Below, in pieces: positions 17,356 to 27,265 of a stretch of DNA of 64,000 bases; the stretch's first letter is position 1; each line of letters opens with the position of its first letter. A model generated the notes under the pieces. It saw only the letters and a list, made by a program, of their open reading frames with translations. It did no database searches and was not told the DNA's origin. This DNA is from an uncultured Aquimarina sp. (GTDB lineage Bacteria; Bacteroidota; Bacteroidia; Flavobacteriales; Flavobacteriaceae): NCBI GenBank assembly GCA_947498455.1, contig CANMKK010000004.1, forward strand, positions 124,001-188,000, given 5' to 3'. A program made the position numbers and the translations under genes.

Positions 17356-18471
17356 TTAGCTTAAGTATTTATTTACATCTTTTAAAGGAAGGTTAAATGC
17401 TTCTGAAATAGCAGGGTAAACTACATCTCCATTGATTACATTCAATCCTTTTCTTAAAGGTTCATTATCTAAACATGCCTTCTTCCAGCCTTTATTGGCT
17501 AATTGTATTGCATATGACAAAGTTACATTAGTTAATGCTAGTGTCGAAGTATATGGTACAGCTCCAGGCATATTGGCAACAGAATAATGTACAACATCAT
17601 CTATTATATACACTGGATCTTGATGTGTAGTTGGTTTTGTAGTTTCGAAACAACCACCTTGATCTACCGCTACATCTACTAAGACAGTTCCGGATCTCAT
17701 TTCTTTTAGCATATCACGAGTGATTAATTTAGGTGCTTTTGCACCAGGAATTAATACACCTCCTATAATTAGATCAGAAGTTTTTATGTGTTTACGAATT
17801 GTATACTCGTTAGAAAATTCTGTATTTACATTGGCTGGCATCACGTCATCAAGATAACGAAGCCTTTTCATACTAATGTCTAATATAGTAACATCAGCCC
17901 CCATTCCGGCAGCCATTTTAGCAGCTTGAGTACCAACAACTCCACCTCCAAGTACTAATACTTTTGCAGGAGCAACTCCAGGAACTCCTCCTAAAAGAAT
18001 CCCTCTTCCTTTTAATGGTTTTTCTAGATATTTAGCTCCTTGCTGGATTGACATACGTCCGGCAACTTCACTCATAGGAGTTAATAATGGTAAACTACGA
18101 TCAGGATCTTCTACAGTTTCATAAGAAATACAAACAGCACCTCTTTCTATCATCGCATTTGTTAAAGGTTCACTAGAGGCGAAATGAAAATAGGTAAATA
18201 ATAATTGATCTTTTTTAATCAATTTATATTCTGGTTCGATAGGCTCTTTTACCTTAATGATCATTTCTGCAGTTTCATATACGTCTTCTATAGTAGGTAA
18301 AATCTTTGCCCCTGCATTAATATAATCTTCATCTTCAAAACCACTATTAATTCCAGCGGTATGTTGAACATATACAGTATGCCCGTTTTTAACAAGCTCC
18401 ATAGTACCAGCAGGTGTAAGACCTACTCTATTTTCGTTATTTTTTATTTCCTTAGGAACACCTATTATCAT
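17356..18471 (-). CDS. ald: alanine dehydrogenase
   Basis: With the ATG at 18471 (MIIGVPKEIKNNENRVGLTP) the protein has 371 residues, exactly typical of Ald, which interconverts L-alanine and pyruvate with NAD. The extra 16 codons to the ATG at 18519 have no homologous feel and are not included. The substrate-site KEIKNNENRVGLTP segment, YFHFASS, the NAD-binding VLVLGGGVVGTQAAKMAAGM and the conserved PGAVPYTSTLALTN are visible. Cytoplasmic hexamer in the family. It stands alone and ends at a good terminator. Confidence 0.96.
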   Translation of the reverse strand: MIIGVPKEIKNNENRVGLTPAGTMELVKNGHTVYVQHTAGINSGFEDEDYINAGAKILPTIEDVYETAEMIIKVKEPIEPEYKLIKKDQLLFTYFHFASSEPLTNAMIERGAVCISYETVEDPDRSLPLLTPMSEVAGRMSIQQGAKYLEKPLKGRGILLGGVPGVAPAKVLVLGGGVVGTQAAKMAAGMGADVTILDISMKRLRYLDDVMPANVNTEFSNEYTIRKHIKTSDLIIGGVLIPGAKAPKLITRDMLKEMRSGTVLVDVAVDQGGCFETTKPTTHQDPVYIIDDVVHYSVANMPGAVPYTSTLALTNVTLSYAIQLANKGWKKACLDNEPLRKGLNVINGDVVYPAISEAFNLPLKDVNKYLS

Positions 18472-18728
18472 ATCTCTAATTTTTTTGCCGAAAATATGTG
18501 TTTTTCGTAAATTAAGCAATTAAAACTATGTAAAAATCCGATTCTTCTATTTTTTGAAAGATTATCAATTTAAGGTCTAGTATAATAGTTTTTTTTATTA
18601 TTTTTTAAATTTTATATGCTTTTCGTTGCAATAAGTTTAAAACAATTAACGAATGTTAATGTCATAAAAAGTCTTTAATCTAATATTTTATCTGGAATGT
18701 AAAAACACAAAGAATTAATAATGTTCTT

Positions 18729-21542
18729 TTATCCAACAATATTAATTATTTTTCCAGGTACGATGATTACTTTTTTAGGAGTTCGACCAGCCAACTGTTG
18801 TTGCGTCTTTTCATGTGACATTACAGCTGCCTCTATATCATCTTTGCTAAGATCCAATGCTAATTCCATCTCAAAACGTTTTTTACCATTAAAAGAAATG
18901 GGATACACTTTAGCACTTTCTACTAAATGAGATGCATCAAATTCAGGAAACGGAGTAGTAGTAATAGAAGTCGAATGTCCGAGTTTACTCCATAATTCTT
19001 CTGCAATATGTGGTGCATACGGAGATATTAATACCAATAACGGTTCTAGAATTTCTCTACTACTACATTTTTGAGCTGTTAATTCGTTTACAGCAATCAT
19101 AAATGTGCTAACAGAAGTATTAAAAGAGAAGTTTTCGATATCGTCTTCTACTTTTTTGATGGTTTTATGTAGTGTCTTTAAATTTTCTTTTGTTGGTGTG
19201 GTATCGGTTACATCAAATTCCTCTCCACTATGGTATAGCTTCCATAATCTTTTAAGGAAGTTATGTACTCCAGTAATCCCTGCAGTATTCCACGGTTTTG
19301 CTTGCTCTAATGGCCCTAAGAACATTTCATATAAGCGAAGGCTATCTGCTCCATATTGCTCACAGATACCATCTGGATTAACGACATTAAACCATCGTTT
19401 AGACATTTTTTCTACTTCTCTACCGACGATATACTTACCACCCTCTAGCTCAAATTCTGCGTCCTTAAATTGAGGCTGCCATTTTTTTAAAGCTTCTATG
19501 TCCAGTTCATCTGAAGAATTTATTAGGCTTACATCTACACGAAGTTCCTCAGTTTTATATTGCCCTTTTAAGCTTTTAGAAACATATTTATTTGTCTCGC
19601 TAATTCTATAAACAATAGCACTAGTTCCTAAGATCATTCCTTGATTGATCAGTTTTTTAGCAAATTCATCTACAGGAAGATATTCTCTATCGAATAAAAA
19701 CTTCTGCCAAAATCGCGCATATAGCAAATGTCCAGTGGCATGTTCACTTCCTCCTATATATAGATCGATATTTTCCCAATAGTTTACCGCTTCCTTAGAT
19801 ACAAAAGCTTCCTCATTATGGGGATCCATATATCTATTAAAGTAAAAAGAGCTTCCAGCCCAACCTGGCATGGTATTTAATTCTAAAGGAAATACATTAG
19901 TGTTGTTTATTAAATCATTAGATACTACCTGATTTTTTTCAACGTCCCAAGCCCAAACATCTGCTCTACCTAGCGGCGGTTCTCCGGTTTCTGTTGGCAA
20001 GTATTTTTCTACTTCAGGTAATTCGATCGGTAAATGTTTTAGATCAATCATCTGTGGCATTCCATCTACATAATACACCGGAAATGGTTCTCCCCAATAG
20101 CGCTGACGACTAAATACGGCGTCACGTAATCTATAATTGGTTTTTCCTTCTCCTTGCCTCAGCTTTTCTAGCTCGTAAGTAGCGGTTTTAGTCGCTTTTT
20201 TATAGTTTAAACCATTTAGGAAATCAGAGTTGGCGATAATCGTTTTTTCTTTATCGGCAAAAGCTTCCTGAGAAATATCGATGCCTTCGAAAATGTTAGG
20301 GATATCAATCCCAAAATGTTTTGCAAAATCATAATCGCGCTGATCTCCACATGGAACAGCCATCACAGCTCCAGTACCATATCCTGCTAACACATAATCT
20401 CCAATCCAGATAGGTATAGGCTCTTTAGTAAATGGATGTTCTGCATATGCTCCTGTAAAAATACCAGAAATTGTTTTTACATCAGCCATACGCTCACGTT
20501 CACTCCGTTTTGCCGTAGCTTCTATATATTGTTCCACCACAGCTTTTTGCTCAGGAGTTGTAATTTTAGCAACCAATTCATGCTCTGGAGCCAGGGTCAT
20601 AAAGCTTACTCCAAAAATAGTATCTGGCCGTGTTGTAAATACTTCAATTCCGAATTCCGAATTCTGAACTCTGAATTTTACTTGTGCACCCACAGATTTA
20701 CCAATCCAGTTACGTTGCGATTCTTTTAAAGAATCTGTCCAGTCAATAGTTTCTAATCCCTGAAGTAATCTTTCGGCATATGCAGAAATTCGCATACTCC
20801 ATTGTGTCATCTTCTTACGGATCACCGGATACCCCCCACGTTCGGATACACCATTGACAATTTCATCATTAGCTAATACAGTCCCTAGTTCTGGGCACCA
20901 GTTTACTTCGGTTTCTGCCAAATAGGTTAGTCTGTATTTTAATAGAATTTCCTGTTTTACTTTAGAGGAATAAGAAGCCCAATCTTCCGCAGAAAAACTT
21001 CTAGTATCTTCGTCACAAACAGCCTGTACTGTTGTATTTCCACTTTGTTCAAAAATAATTTCAAGATCTTTGATATCACGAGCTTTGTCTAAATTGGTAT
21101 CATACCAGGAATTAAACAATTGGATGAATATCCATTGTGTCCATTTATAATACTTGGGATCGCTCGTTTTTACTTCGCGACTCCAATCAAAAGAGAACCC
21201 TATTTTGTCTAATTGCTCACGATAGCGTGCTATATTTTCTTTGGTAGTGATTGCAGGATGCTGACCAGTTTGGATCGCATATTGCTCTGCAGGCAAACCA
21301 AATGAGTCATATCCTTGTGGATGTAATACATTGAAACCTTTATGACGCTTATATCTCGCATAAATATCACTGGCAATATACCCTAACGGATGACCAACAT
21401 GTAATCCGGCTCCAGATGGGTATGGAAACATATCCAGAACGTAGTATTTGGGTTTTTCGCTGTTGTTTTCAGCTTTAAACGTTCCTTTTTCTGCCCAATA
21501 GGCTTGCCATTTGGCTTCAATAGTATTAAAATCGTAACTCAT
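18729..21542 (-). CDS. leuS: leucyl-tRNA synthetase
   Basis: A 937-residue class Ia synthetase that charges tRNA-Leu. The HIGH-type motif is in PYPSGAGLHVGHPLGY (about residues 40-55), the CP1 editing domain contains EVFTTRPDTIFG and GTGAVMAVPCGDQRDY, and the KMSKS-type motif is VEKMSKRWFNVVNPD. Inside the editing domain, just before IEVFTTRPD, an octad FRVQNSEF is encoded by a short DNA repeat also found in thiE. A promoter with correct spacing lies directly upstream. The enzyme is probably intact, as all catalytic motifs are in frame. Confidence 0.98.
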   Translation of the reverse strand: MSYDFNTIEAKWQAYWAEKGTFKAENNSEKPKYYVLDMFPYPSGAGLHVGHPLGYIASDIYARYKRHKGFNVLHPQGYDSFGLPAEQYAIQTGQHPAITTKENIARYREQLDKIGFSFDWSREVKTSDPKYYKWTQWIFIQLFNSWYDTNLDKARDIKDLEIIFEQSGNTTVQAVCDEDTRSFSAEDWASYSSKVKQEILLKYRLTYLAETEVNWCPELGTVLANDEIVNGVSERGGYPVIRKKMTQWSMRISAYAERLLQGLETIDWTDSLKESQRNWIGKSVGAQVKFRVQNSEFGIEVFTTRPDTIFGVSFMTLAPEHELVAKITTPEQKAVVEQYIEATAKRSERERMADVKTISGIFTGAYAEHPFTKEPIPIWIGDYVLAGYGTGAVMAVPCGDQRDYDFAKHFGIDIPNIFEGIDISQEAFADKEKTIIANSDFLNGLNYKKATKTATYELEKLRQGEGKTNYRLRDAVFSRQRYWGEPFPVYYVDGMPQMIDLKHLPIELPEVEKYLPTETGEPPLGRADVWAWDVEKNQVVSNDLINNTNVFPLELNTMPGWAGSSFYFNRYMDPHNEEAFVSKEAVNYWENIDLYIGGSEHATGHLLYARFWQKFLFDREYLPVDEFAKKLINQGMILGTSAIVYRISETNKYVSKSLKGQYKTEELRVDVSLINSSDELDIEALKKWQPQFKDAEFELEGGKYIVGREVEKMSKRWFNVVNPDGICEQYGADSLRLYEMFLGPLEQAKPWNTAGITGVHNFLKRLWKLYHSGEEFDVTDTTPTKENLKTLHKTIKKVEDDIENFSFNTSVSTFMIAVNELTAQKCSSREILEPLLVLISPYAPHIAEELWSKLGHSTSITTTPFPEFDASHLVESAKVYPISFNGKKRFEMELALDLSKDDIEAAVMSHEKTQQQLAGRTPKKVIIVPGKIINIVG
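20653..20679 (-). repeat. short in-frame coding repeat in leuS (shared with thiE)
   Basis: These 27 bases differ at one position from 39090-39116 inside thiE. On the coding strand both contain ATTCAGAATTCGGAATT-type units; an extra GGAATTC-like unit adjoins the leuS copy. Translated it gives FRVQNSEF in the editing domain of LeuS. Confidence 0.7.
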
Positions 21543-21561
21543 TGATCTGAAATTAAGAGTG

Positions 21562-21591
21562 CAAATTTACGATTTTATGTTACACCTTCAA
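21562..21591 (-). promoter_or_regulatory. promoter for leuS
   Basis: On the minus strand TTG (21591-21589) is followed after exactly 19 bases by TAAATTTG (21569-21562), the Bacteroidetes housekeeping consensus arrangement. The leuS ATG is 19 bases further on. Confidence 0.75.
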
Positions 21592-21629
21592 GGTTTTTAA
21601 AATCTTAAAAAAAGGATACTATTGTTTTA

Positions 21630-22562
21630 CTATATCCATTGATTTCTAGCTTTTCGCTCCATAGGTTCCAAGCAACTAAATATAAAAGTATTTGTTGGAG
21701 TAGGTATGCCTAGTTTTTTTCCTTCCCGTACAATAAAACCATTAAAGTTCTCAAGCTCAGAAGGCCTCCCCTCCATTAAATCTCGTTGCGTAGATGCAGT
21801 GGCATCATAAGGTTGTTTTTCAATAAAAACCATAATTTTATTTACAATATCTTGTGATAATGCAACCTCTCTTGCGAGGGCAATATGGTACATTTCATTA
21901 GCAGTTTCTTTTAGGATGTGATTAAGTTCTGGGTTTTCAAACATTTCTCCTATGGTAGCTCGCGTTAAACCACCTAAACCACTAACAGTTGCTATAAACA
22001 TAAATTTAGTCCATATATCTACCTGTATATCATCAGAAATTCTGTTGTTAAACCCAGCTTTGTCAAATATATGTTTTACTTCCTGTAGGCGTTCAGTCTT
22101 CCTTTTATCTAATTCTCCGAAGATAATTTCTGGCGGGTGTCCAAAATGTGAAATAATTCCGGGTGCTTCTATTTTGCTATAAATCTTACACAATCCGCCT
22201 AAGACATATTTTTTATCTAATACAGACAATACCTTTTCTGTATTATCTGCTCCATTTTGTAACGGAATTACAATAGTGGTATCCTTTAAGATGGGTTTGA
22301 TTATCTCTGAAGCAGTTTTTACCTGCCAAGATTTTGTGCAAATTAGCACCATATCTGCTTTTTCTACTTCAGAAATGTTTTCTGTTACTAAAAATGGAAA
22401 TGTGGTAAAATTACCTTCGATACTATGTACCTGTAATCCATTTTTTTGGATAGCTTCGAGATGGTTTCCTCTGGCAATGAATGTTACTTTTTGACCGGAA
22501 TTAGCGATTTTTCCTCCAAAATATCCACCGACTCCGCCAGCTCCAATTATGACCGTATGCAT
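21630..22562 (-). CDS. 2-dehydropantoate 2-reductase family protein
   Basis: A 310-residue member of the ketopantoate reductase (PanE/ApbA) family, which reduces 2-dehydropantoate to pantoate with NADPH in the coenzyme A pathway. The N-terminal nucleotide motif is VIIGAGGVGGYFGGKIA; the conserved LICTKSWQV and PLQNGADN follow; the catalytic Lys lies in DIWTKFMFIATVSGLGGLTR; the late ERPSELENFNG-like segment reads EGRPSELENFNGFIV. Several paralogues of this family act on other oxoacids, so the specific substrate is uncertain. It lies downstream of leuS's divergent-side neighbours as a single gene. Confidence 0.88.
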   Translation of the reverse strand: MHTVIIGAGGVGGYFGGKIANSGQKVTFIARGNHLEAIQKNGLQVHSIEGNFTTFPFLVTENISEVEKADMVLICTKSWQVKTASEIIKPILKDTTIVIPLQNGADNTEKVLSVLDKKYVLGGLCKIYSKIEAPGIISHFGHPPEIIFGELDKRKTERLQEVKHIFDKAGFNNRISDDIQVDIWTKFMFIATVSGLGGLTRATIGEMFENPELNHILKETANEMYHIALAREVALSQDIVNKIMVFIEKQPYDATASTQRDLMEGRPSELENFNGFIVREGKKLGIPTPTNTFIFSCLEPMERKARNQWI

Positions 22563-22695
22563 GTGTTTAAATTTTAGATATATGAATTTCTCAAAAAAAT
22601 GTCACATATAATTATCCTAAATAGTATGTAATACCGTTATTCATATCTATCAAAGTTAATTAACTTTATTATTTTTACTCGCAAAATATTTCTTT

Positions 22696-23574
22696 ATGAG
22701 TTCATCTTTTGAAAAGTATCAGAAACGAAGACTTATATCTTCTTACTTTTCTGTTGTTATTAGTATTTCTCTAGTCCTTTTTTTACTGGGTTTACTGGGG
22801 CTTTTAGTGTTGAACACTAAAAAAGTAGCAGATCATTTTAAAGAAAAAATAGCATTGACCATATATTTAAAGGATACGGCTAAAGAAATAGAAATAAAGC
22901 AACTGGAGAAAAGTTTGGCGTTGGCAGCATATACAAAATCGACCACTTTTATTTCTAAAGATGAAGCTGCTGAGGCACATAGTAAGGATATTGGTGAAAA
23001 TTTCATGGATTTTTTAGGGTATAATCCTTTACAAAACTCTATAGATGTTTTCCTTAAAGCGGATTTTGTAGATCAAGTAAAAATTGATGAAATAACGAAA
23101 TCAATTACCAAGAGGGATTTTGTTGATGAAGTAGCGTATGATAAACCTTTGATATCTTTATTAAACGATAATATCAAAAAGATAAGTTTCTGGGTACTAC
23201 TTATCAGTGGTATTTTTACTTTTATAGCGGTATTACTAATTAATAGTTCTATTAGATTGTCAGTATATTCTAAACGGTTTATTATTAAAACAATGCAGAT
23301 GGTTGGAGCTACAAAAAAGTTTATTAGAAAACCTTTTGTATGGAAGAGTGTCCGGTTAGGGATGATTGGCGCAATAGTTGCTTTGATTGGAGTTGCCGTA
23401 GTTTTATATTATCTTAATGAAGCTTTTCCTGAACTAGAGTTACTGAAAGATGAGATATTGCTTATAGGTCTATTTGGAGGGGTTTTTGGAATAGGTATTC
23501 TCATTACTTGGATTAGCACGTTTTTTGCTACTCAGCGTTTTCTGAACCTGAGAACCGACGAGTTGTATTATTAA
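22696..23574 (+). CDS. ftsX: cell division protein FtsX
   Basis: A 292-residue FtsX-type permease subunit. One membrane helix near 20-42, a periplasmic domain (about 45-165), and three C-terminal helices (about 168-190, 222-245, 255-280) give the standard topology. The conserved IKTMQMVGATKKFIRKPFVW segment lies between helices 2 and 3. With FtsE it links the divisome to cell wall hydrolases; no ftsE is in the window. It begins a run of envelope genes with short spacings. Confidence 0.93.
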   Translation: MSSSFEKYQKRRLISSYFSVVISISLVLFLLGLLGLLVLNTKKVADHFKEKIALTIYLKDTAKEIEIKQLEKSLALAAYTKSTTFISKDEAAEAHSKDIGENFMDFLGYNPLQNSIDVFLKADFVDQVKIDEITKSITKRDFVDEVAYDKPLISLLNDNIKKISFWVLLISGIFTFIAVLLINSSIRLSVYSKRFIIKTMQMVGATKKFIRKPFVWKSVRLGMIGAIVALIGVAVVLYYLNEAFPELELLKDEILLIGLFGGVFGIGILITWISTFFATQRFLNLRTDELYY

Positions 23575-23600
23575 TTTTTTTATAGGTCACTAAATTTATT

Positions 23601-23993
23601 ATGCAAAAAACAGGAAAAATATTCTTTACCGTTGCATTGCTCATTTTTGTTCCGTTTATGTGGGTAATGATTCAGACGTTTAGGCCTGTACGAAATGTAC
23701 AACCGAAGGATGTGCTCGAAATCAAAGGAAAGGTTAGTAAGATTGAAGAAGGTTCAGGTTTTGATATTGTAATAACAATAGAAAATGATAGTCATTATTA
23801 TTATATAAACCGAGGGTTACAAAGTGGATTGACACTAGAAGAATTGCGTGCCGATATTCTTAATAAAAATGTTACTTTGTACCCTGTTAGAAGGTGGACT
23901 ATGTTTACCCGAGATGGTATAATGGGTCATATTTCTAAATTGATGATCGGAGATCGCATATTATTTAATGAAATTATAGAAGATCCTAACTAA
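23601..23993 (+). CDS. small membrane-anchored protein of unknown function
   Basis: A 130-residue protein with a single N-terminal hydrophobic segment (about 7-26) and a beta-rich domain behind it (VLEIKGKVSKIEEGSGFDIV onward), presumably on the outer face of the inner membrane. I do not recognise the family. It starts 26 bases after ftsX and ends 60 bases before the DUF3098 gene on the same strand, so cotranscription is likely. The coding potential is supported by the codon use and by its place in the run of genes. Confidence 0.75.
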   Translation: MQKTGKIFFTVALLIFVPFMWVMIQTFRPVRNVQPKDVLEIKGKVSKIEEGSGFDIVITIENDSHYYYINRGLQSGLTLEELRADILNKNVTLYPVRRWTMFTRDGIMGHISKLMIGDRILFNEIIEDPN

Positions 23994-24053
23994 TATTAAA
24001 TTTGGATAAGGTGTAATTTCAAAAAGAAAGGACAAAAATAAACAACAATATTC

Positions 24054-24320
24054 ATGAGCAAGCAGACAAATAAAAATACAGACCACAAACCTGATTTCGT
24101 TTTTGGGAAAAAGAATTATATGATGATGGCAATAGGAATTGGTGTTATTGTTTTGGGTTTTATCCTTATGTCGGGGGGTGGTAGTGACGATCCTAATGTT
24201 TTTAATCCAGAGATATACAATTTTAGAAGGATTAGATTAGCTCCAACTATTGTGCTAATTGGTTTTGGAATAGAGGTATATGCTATTTTATTAAATCCTG
24301 ATAAGAAGAAAAGCAAGTAA
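24054..24320 (+). CDS. DUF3098 family small membrane protein
   Basis: An 88-residue protein with two membrane helices (about 23-41 and 62-80) and a charged tail. The first helix starts FGKKNYMMMAIGIGVIVLGF and is followed by GGGSDDPNVFNPEIYNFRRI, the characteristic DUF3098 pattern. This family lies between ftsX and uppP in many Bacteroidetes, as here, suggesting an envelope or division role, but none is proven. Confidence 0.9.
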   Translation: MSKQTNKNTDHKPDFVFGKKNYMMMAIGIGVIVLGFILMSGGGSDDPNVFNPEIYNFRRIRLAPTIVLIGFGIEVYAILLNPDKKKSK

Positions 24321-24346
24321 TTCAATAATTTATCTTTTCGTAATTA

Positions 24347-24354
24347 TATATTTG
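24347..24354 (+). promoter_or_regulatory. probable -7 box for uppP
   Basis: TATATTTG matches TAnnTTTG and lies 25 bases before the uppP start, suggesting an internal promoter in the ftsX-truB run. The -33 element is not obvious. Confidence 0.4.
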
Positions 24355-24379
24355 CATCGAAATTTAGAAATTATACTTC

Positions 24380-25174
24380 ATGGAAACGATTGATGCAATT
24401 ATTCTGGGTGTTATTCAAGGATTAACTGAGTTTCTTCCAGTTTCTTCTAGTGGGCATTTAGAGCTTGGGAAGGCAATTCTTGGGGATGAAAGTGTTCCTG
24501 AAGAATCCCTGTTATTTACTGTTGTTTTGCATTTTGCAACAGCTCTAAGTACTATTGTAATTTTTAGAAAAGATATTTTAGAAATTATTACAGGGTTGTT
24601 GAAGTTTAAAAAGAATGAAGAGGCACTATTCTCTTTAAAGATTATCATCTCTATGATTCCTGCTGTTCTTATAGGACTGTTTTTTGAAGAGCAGTTAGAA
24701 CAACTTTTTGGAGGTAATATTATGTTTGTTGGGTTCATGCTTATCATTACAGCTATACTTTTGTGGCTTGCTGATAAGGCAAAAGACACTAATAAACCAG
24801 TAAGTACATCAAATGCTTTTATTATTGGAGTATCACAAGCAATAGCTATGCTTCCTGGGATTTCTAGAAGTGGAGCTACGATTTCTACTTCGGTTTTGTT
24901 AGGAAATGATAAAACAAAGGCTGCACGTTTTTCATTTTTAATGGTTATCCCTTTGATTTTTGGGAAAATAGCAAAAGATCTTGTTAGTGGTGATCTTAAT
25001 TTTGATTCAGAAAACAATCTTCCTTTACTTTTAGGTTTTATTGCGGCTTTTATTTCAGGTCTTTTCGCTTGTACTTGGATGATTTCTCTGGTTAAAAAGA
25101 GTAAGTTATCATATTTTGCCGTATATTGTATAGTCGTTGGTGTTTTAGCCATCAGCTATAGTTTTATTAAATAG
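24380..25174 (+). CDS. uppP: undecaprenyl-diphosphate phosphatase
   Basis: A 264-residue integral membrane enzyme (BacA/UppP family) with about eight hydrophobic segments. It removes a phosphate from undecaprenyl diphosphate, recycling the lipid carrier for peptidoglycan and other glycans, and contributes to bacitracin resistance. Both signature motifs are present: GLTEFLPVSSSGHLELG (residues about 14-30) and LPGISRSGATIST (about 157-169). The stop is 6 bases before truB. Confidence 0.97.
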   Translation: METIDAIILGVIQGLTEFLPVSSSGHLELGKAILGDESVPEESLLFTVVLHFATALSTIVIFRKDILEIITGLLKFKKNEEALFSLKIIISMIPAVLIGLFFEEQLEQLFGGNIMFVGFMLIITAILLWLADKAKDTNKPVSTSNAFIIGVSQAIAMLPGISRSGATISTSVLLGNDKTKAARFSFLMVIPLIFGKIAKDLVSGDLNFDSENNLPLLLGFIAAFISGLFACTWMISLVKKSKLSYFAVYCIVVGVLAISYSFIK

Positions 25175-25180
25175 CCCCAG

Positions 25181-25888
25181 ATGTTAATCGAACAAGACTA
25201 CAAAGACGGTCAAATTATTTTGATCGATAAGCCATTACAATGGACATCTTTTCAAGTTGTAAACAAGCTTCGTTGGCTTATTAGAAAGAATTTTAAGATT
25301 AAAAAGATAAAGGTCGGACATGCCGGGACATTAGATCCGTTAGCAACTGGGTTATTAATTATCTGTACAGGAAAATTCACAAAACGAATTCAGGAGTTTC
25401 AAGGGCAAGTAAAAGAGTATACAGGTACTATTCGACTGGGAGCAACAACTCCTTCGTATGATTTGGAAACTGAAATAAATCAAACATTTCCTATAGGTCA
25501 TATTTCGGAAGCAATGATTAAGGAGTGTACTTCTAAATTTGTTGGAGAGATAGAACAATATCCTCCAGTATTTTCTGCACTGAAAAAAGATGGAAAACGC
25601 TTGTATGAATATGCTCGTAGTGGAGAAGAGGTAGCAATAGCAGCCAGAAAAGTAAGAGTTGACACATTTGAGATTACCCGAATACAATTACCCGAAGTAG
25701 ATTTTAGAATTGTATGTAGTAAAGGGACATATATACGATCTTTGGCTCATGATTTTGGGAAAGCATTAAATAGTGGAGGTCACCTTAGTGTTTTAAGAAG
25801 GACTAAAATAGGTGAGTTTTCAGTTTCAGACGCAGTAACTCCAGAGGTTTTTGAGAATAGTTTAGTTGCTGGAATTGAAACTTTATAA
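25181..25888 (+). CDS. truB: tRNA pseudouridine-55 synthase TruB
   Basis: A 235-residue pseudouridine synthase that modifies U55 in the T-loop of tRNAs. The catalytic Asp lies in KVGHAGTLDPLATGLL (about residues 46-61); the conserved PPVFSALKKDGKRLYEYAR and CSKGTYIRSLAHDFG follow. The protein lacks a long C-terminal PUA extension, as is usual in Bacteroidetes. It is tightly linked to uppP (6-base gap) and probably cotranscribed. Confidence 0.97.
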   Translation: MLIEQDYKDGQIILIDKPLQWTSFQVVNKLRWLIRKNFKIKKIKVGHAGTLDPLATGLLIICTGKFTKRIQEFQGQVKEYTGTIRLGATTPSYDLETEINQTFPIGHISEAMIKECTSKFVGEIEQYPPVFSALKKDGKRLYEYARSGEEVAIAARKVRVDTFEITRIQLPEVDFRIVCSKGTYIRSLAHDFGKALNSGGHLSVLRRTKIGEFSVSDAVTPEVFENSLVAGIETL

Positions 25889-25919
25889 AATATTATAACA
25901 GAAATATAGTTATATAGCT

Positions 25920-26621
25920 ATGGAATTTATAGAAAAACATAAGGCATTGATTATCACGAGTATGTTGATGGGAGTCTTTTTGTTAAGCCTCTATAATATT
26001 AACATGATTAATAAGAAAAAAGAGCAATCGGAGATTTTGATGGAAATTCCTGAGGAAATTCTTACAGAACAAGATGAACCTGAAGAGGATTTTGCAGAAC
26101 AAGAAGAAAGAAAATTAATAGCTTCTAAAAGGACACATGATGCTTATAATGAGGATTTTGAAGATCATGATGATATCGAGCAGCGGATCAAATCTTTAAC
26201 CGAAGCTTCAGAAGCTCCAGAAGCAAGTTCTGATCCTAATGAAATTGTTGAAGGAGAAGCGCCTAGTAATGAACAAATACAAGAAGAAGTTCCGGTAGAG
26301 CCAAAGAAAGAAGAAAAACCAATTAGTAAGGAGGTAAATAGTAGGCACAGTTCAGTAACTTTTACATTAAAAGGACGTGAAAAGAAAGATATTCCTAATC
26401 CTATATATACGTGTAATAGTAGTGGTAAAGTAGTGGTAAAAATTGAGGTGAATCAAAATGGTTATGTAACAGATGCTAAGATTGATAAACGAAAATCCTC
26501 AACAAGAAATGAATGTTTGTTCGATAATGCACTGGATTATGCCCAAGATGCTCTGTTTTCATCTTCAGAGATTAAGGAACAAAAAGGGTATATTACCTAT
26601 TATTTTAATTATAATGAATAG
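25920..26621 (+). CDS. TonB-like membrane-anchored protein
   Basis: A 233-residue protein with one N-terminal membrane helix (about 9-27), a long acidic, Glu/Pro-rich linker (about 42-145) and a compact C-terminal domain (about 148-233) containing NPIYTCNSSGKVVVKIEVNQ and GYVTDAKIDKRKS, as in TonB C-terminal-type domains. Such proteins can carry energy from the inner membrane to outer-membrane receptors, but no ExbB/ExbD genes are near. It follows truB by 31 bases. This type of protein is regularly found at this place in flavobacterial genomes (inference from memory). Confidence 0.75.
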   Translation: MEFIEKHKALIITSMLMGVFLLSLYNINMINKKKEQSEILMEIPEEILTEQDEPEEDFAEQEERKLIASKRTHDAYNEDFEDHDDIEQRIKSLTEASEAPEASSDPNEIVEGEAPSNEQIQEEVPVEPKKEEKPISKEVNSRHSSVTFTLKGREKKDIPNPIYTCNSSGKVVVKIEVNQNGYVTDAKIDKRKSSTRNECLFDNALDYAQDALFSSSEIKEQKGYITYYFNYNE

Positions 26622-26635
26622 AAACCCTCGATAGA

Positions 26636-27265
26636 TTAGTGAGATTCTCTTACCATTTTGAACAAATCTTCTACAATATTTTTTCCTTTATCTTGATTAT
26701 ACCATACTTGTAGATTTTGCTTAAACTCTGGATCTAGACTTCCGTGTTCCGCTTTATAGTCAATTACCATTTTTCTAGCAATAGATGGTCTAGGTCCCCA
26801 AGAATCTAGTACTTCCTTAGTTTCATTATTATAAGCAATTAATTTAGGGATGGACTTGCTTCCATTAGTTAAGAAGTTATTCATTAATTCATCATTTTCA
26901 TCTCTGGAGATAATTCTTAAGTCTATTTTTTCGTTTAACTCAGCTAATTTATTGATCACTGGTAAAGATTGAGCTGCATCACCACACCATCCCTCAGTAA
27001 GTACTAACCATGTAACTTTATTGCTTAATAGCATATTAGAAAAGACATTCTCTATGACAGTGCTAATGTTAATTGTTTTATCTAATCGTTTCATTCTTCG
27101 GTTATTAAGCATGCTGTAGTTCGTAAGTGCTTCGGATTGTTCATGACCTGTAGATAGACTATCTTTTAATAAATCATTAACCAACGTTCTGTACTCTTGG
27201 TAAGAATGTGAATTCTGTATTCCACTTTCTATTAATTCTTGAATAATATTTGAGGTTATTTCCAT
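26636..27265 (-). CDS. thioredoxin-family protein with WCGDA motif
   Basis: A 209-residue protein of thioredoxin fold without a signal peptide. The expected CxxC site is replaced by WCGDAAQSLP (Cys near residue 94), with a single Cys, so it cannot act as an ordinary dithiol thioredoxin; the family may act in monothiol redox or have another role. The cis-Pro position is in SIPKLIAY. It converges on the TonB-like gene with only 14 bases between the stops, and I see no clear terminator there. Confidence 0.85.
   Translation of the reverse strand: MEITSNIIQELIESGIQNSHSYQEYRTLVNDLLKDSLSTGHEQSEALTNYSMLNNRRMKRLDKTINISTVIENVFSNMLLSNKVTWLVLTEGWCGDAAQSLPVINKLAELNEKIDLRIISRDENDELMNNFLTNGSKSIPKLIAYNNETKEVLDSWGPRPSIARKMVIDYKAEHGSLDPEFKQNLQVWYNQDKGKNIVEDLFKMVRESH

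Noticed and set aside
24415..25152. 245-residue ORF on the minus strand over uppP
   Set aside because: It is antisense to a well-conserved uppP with all motifs; its protein is Ile/Ser/Lys-rich with no recognisable domain.
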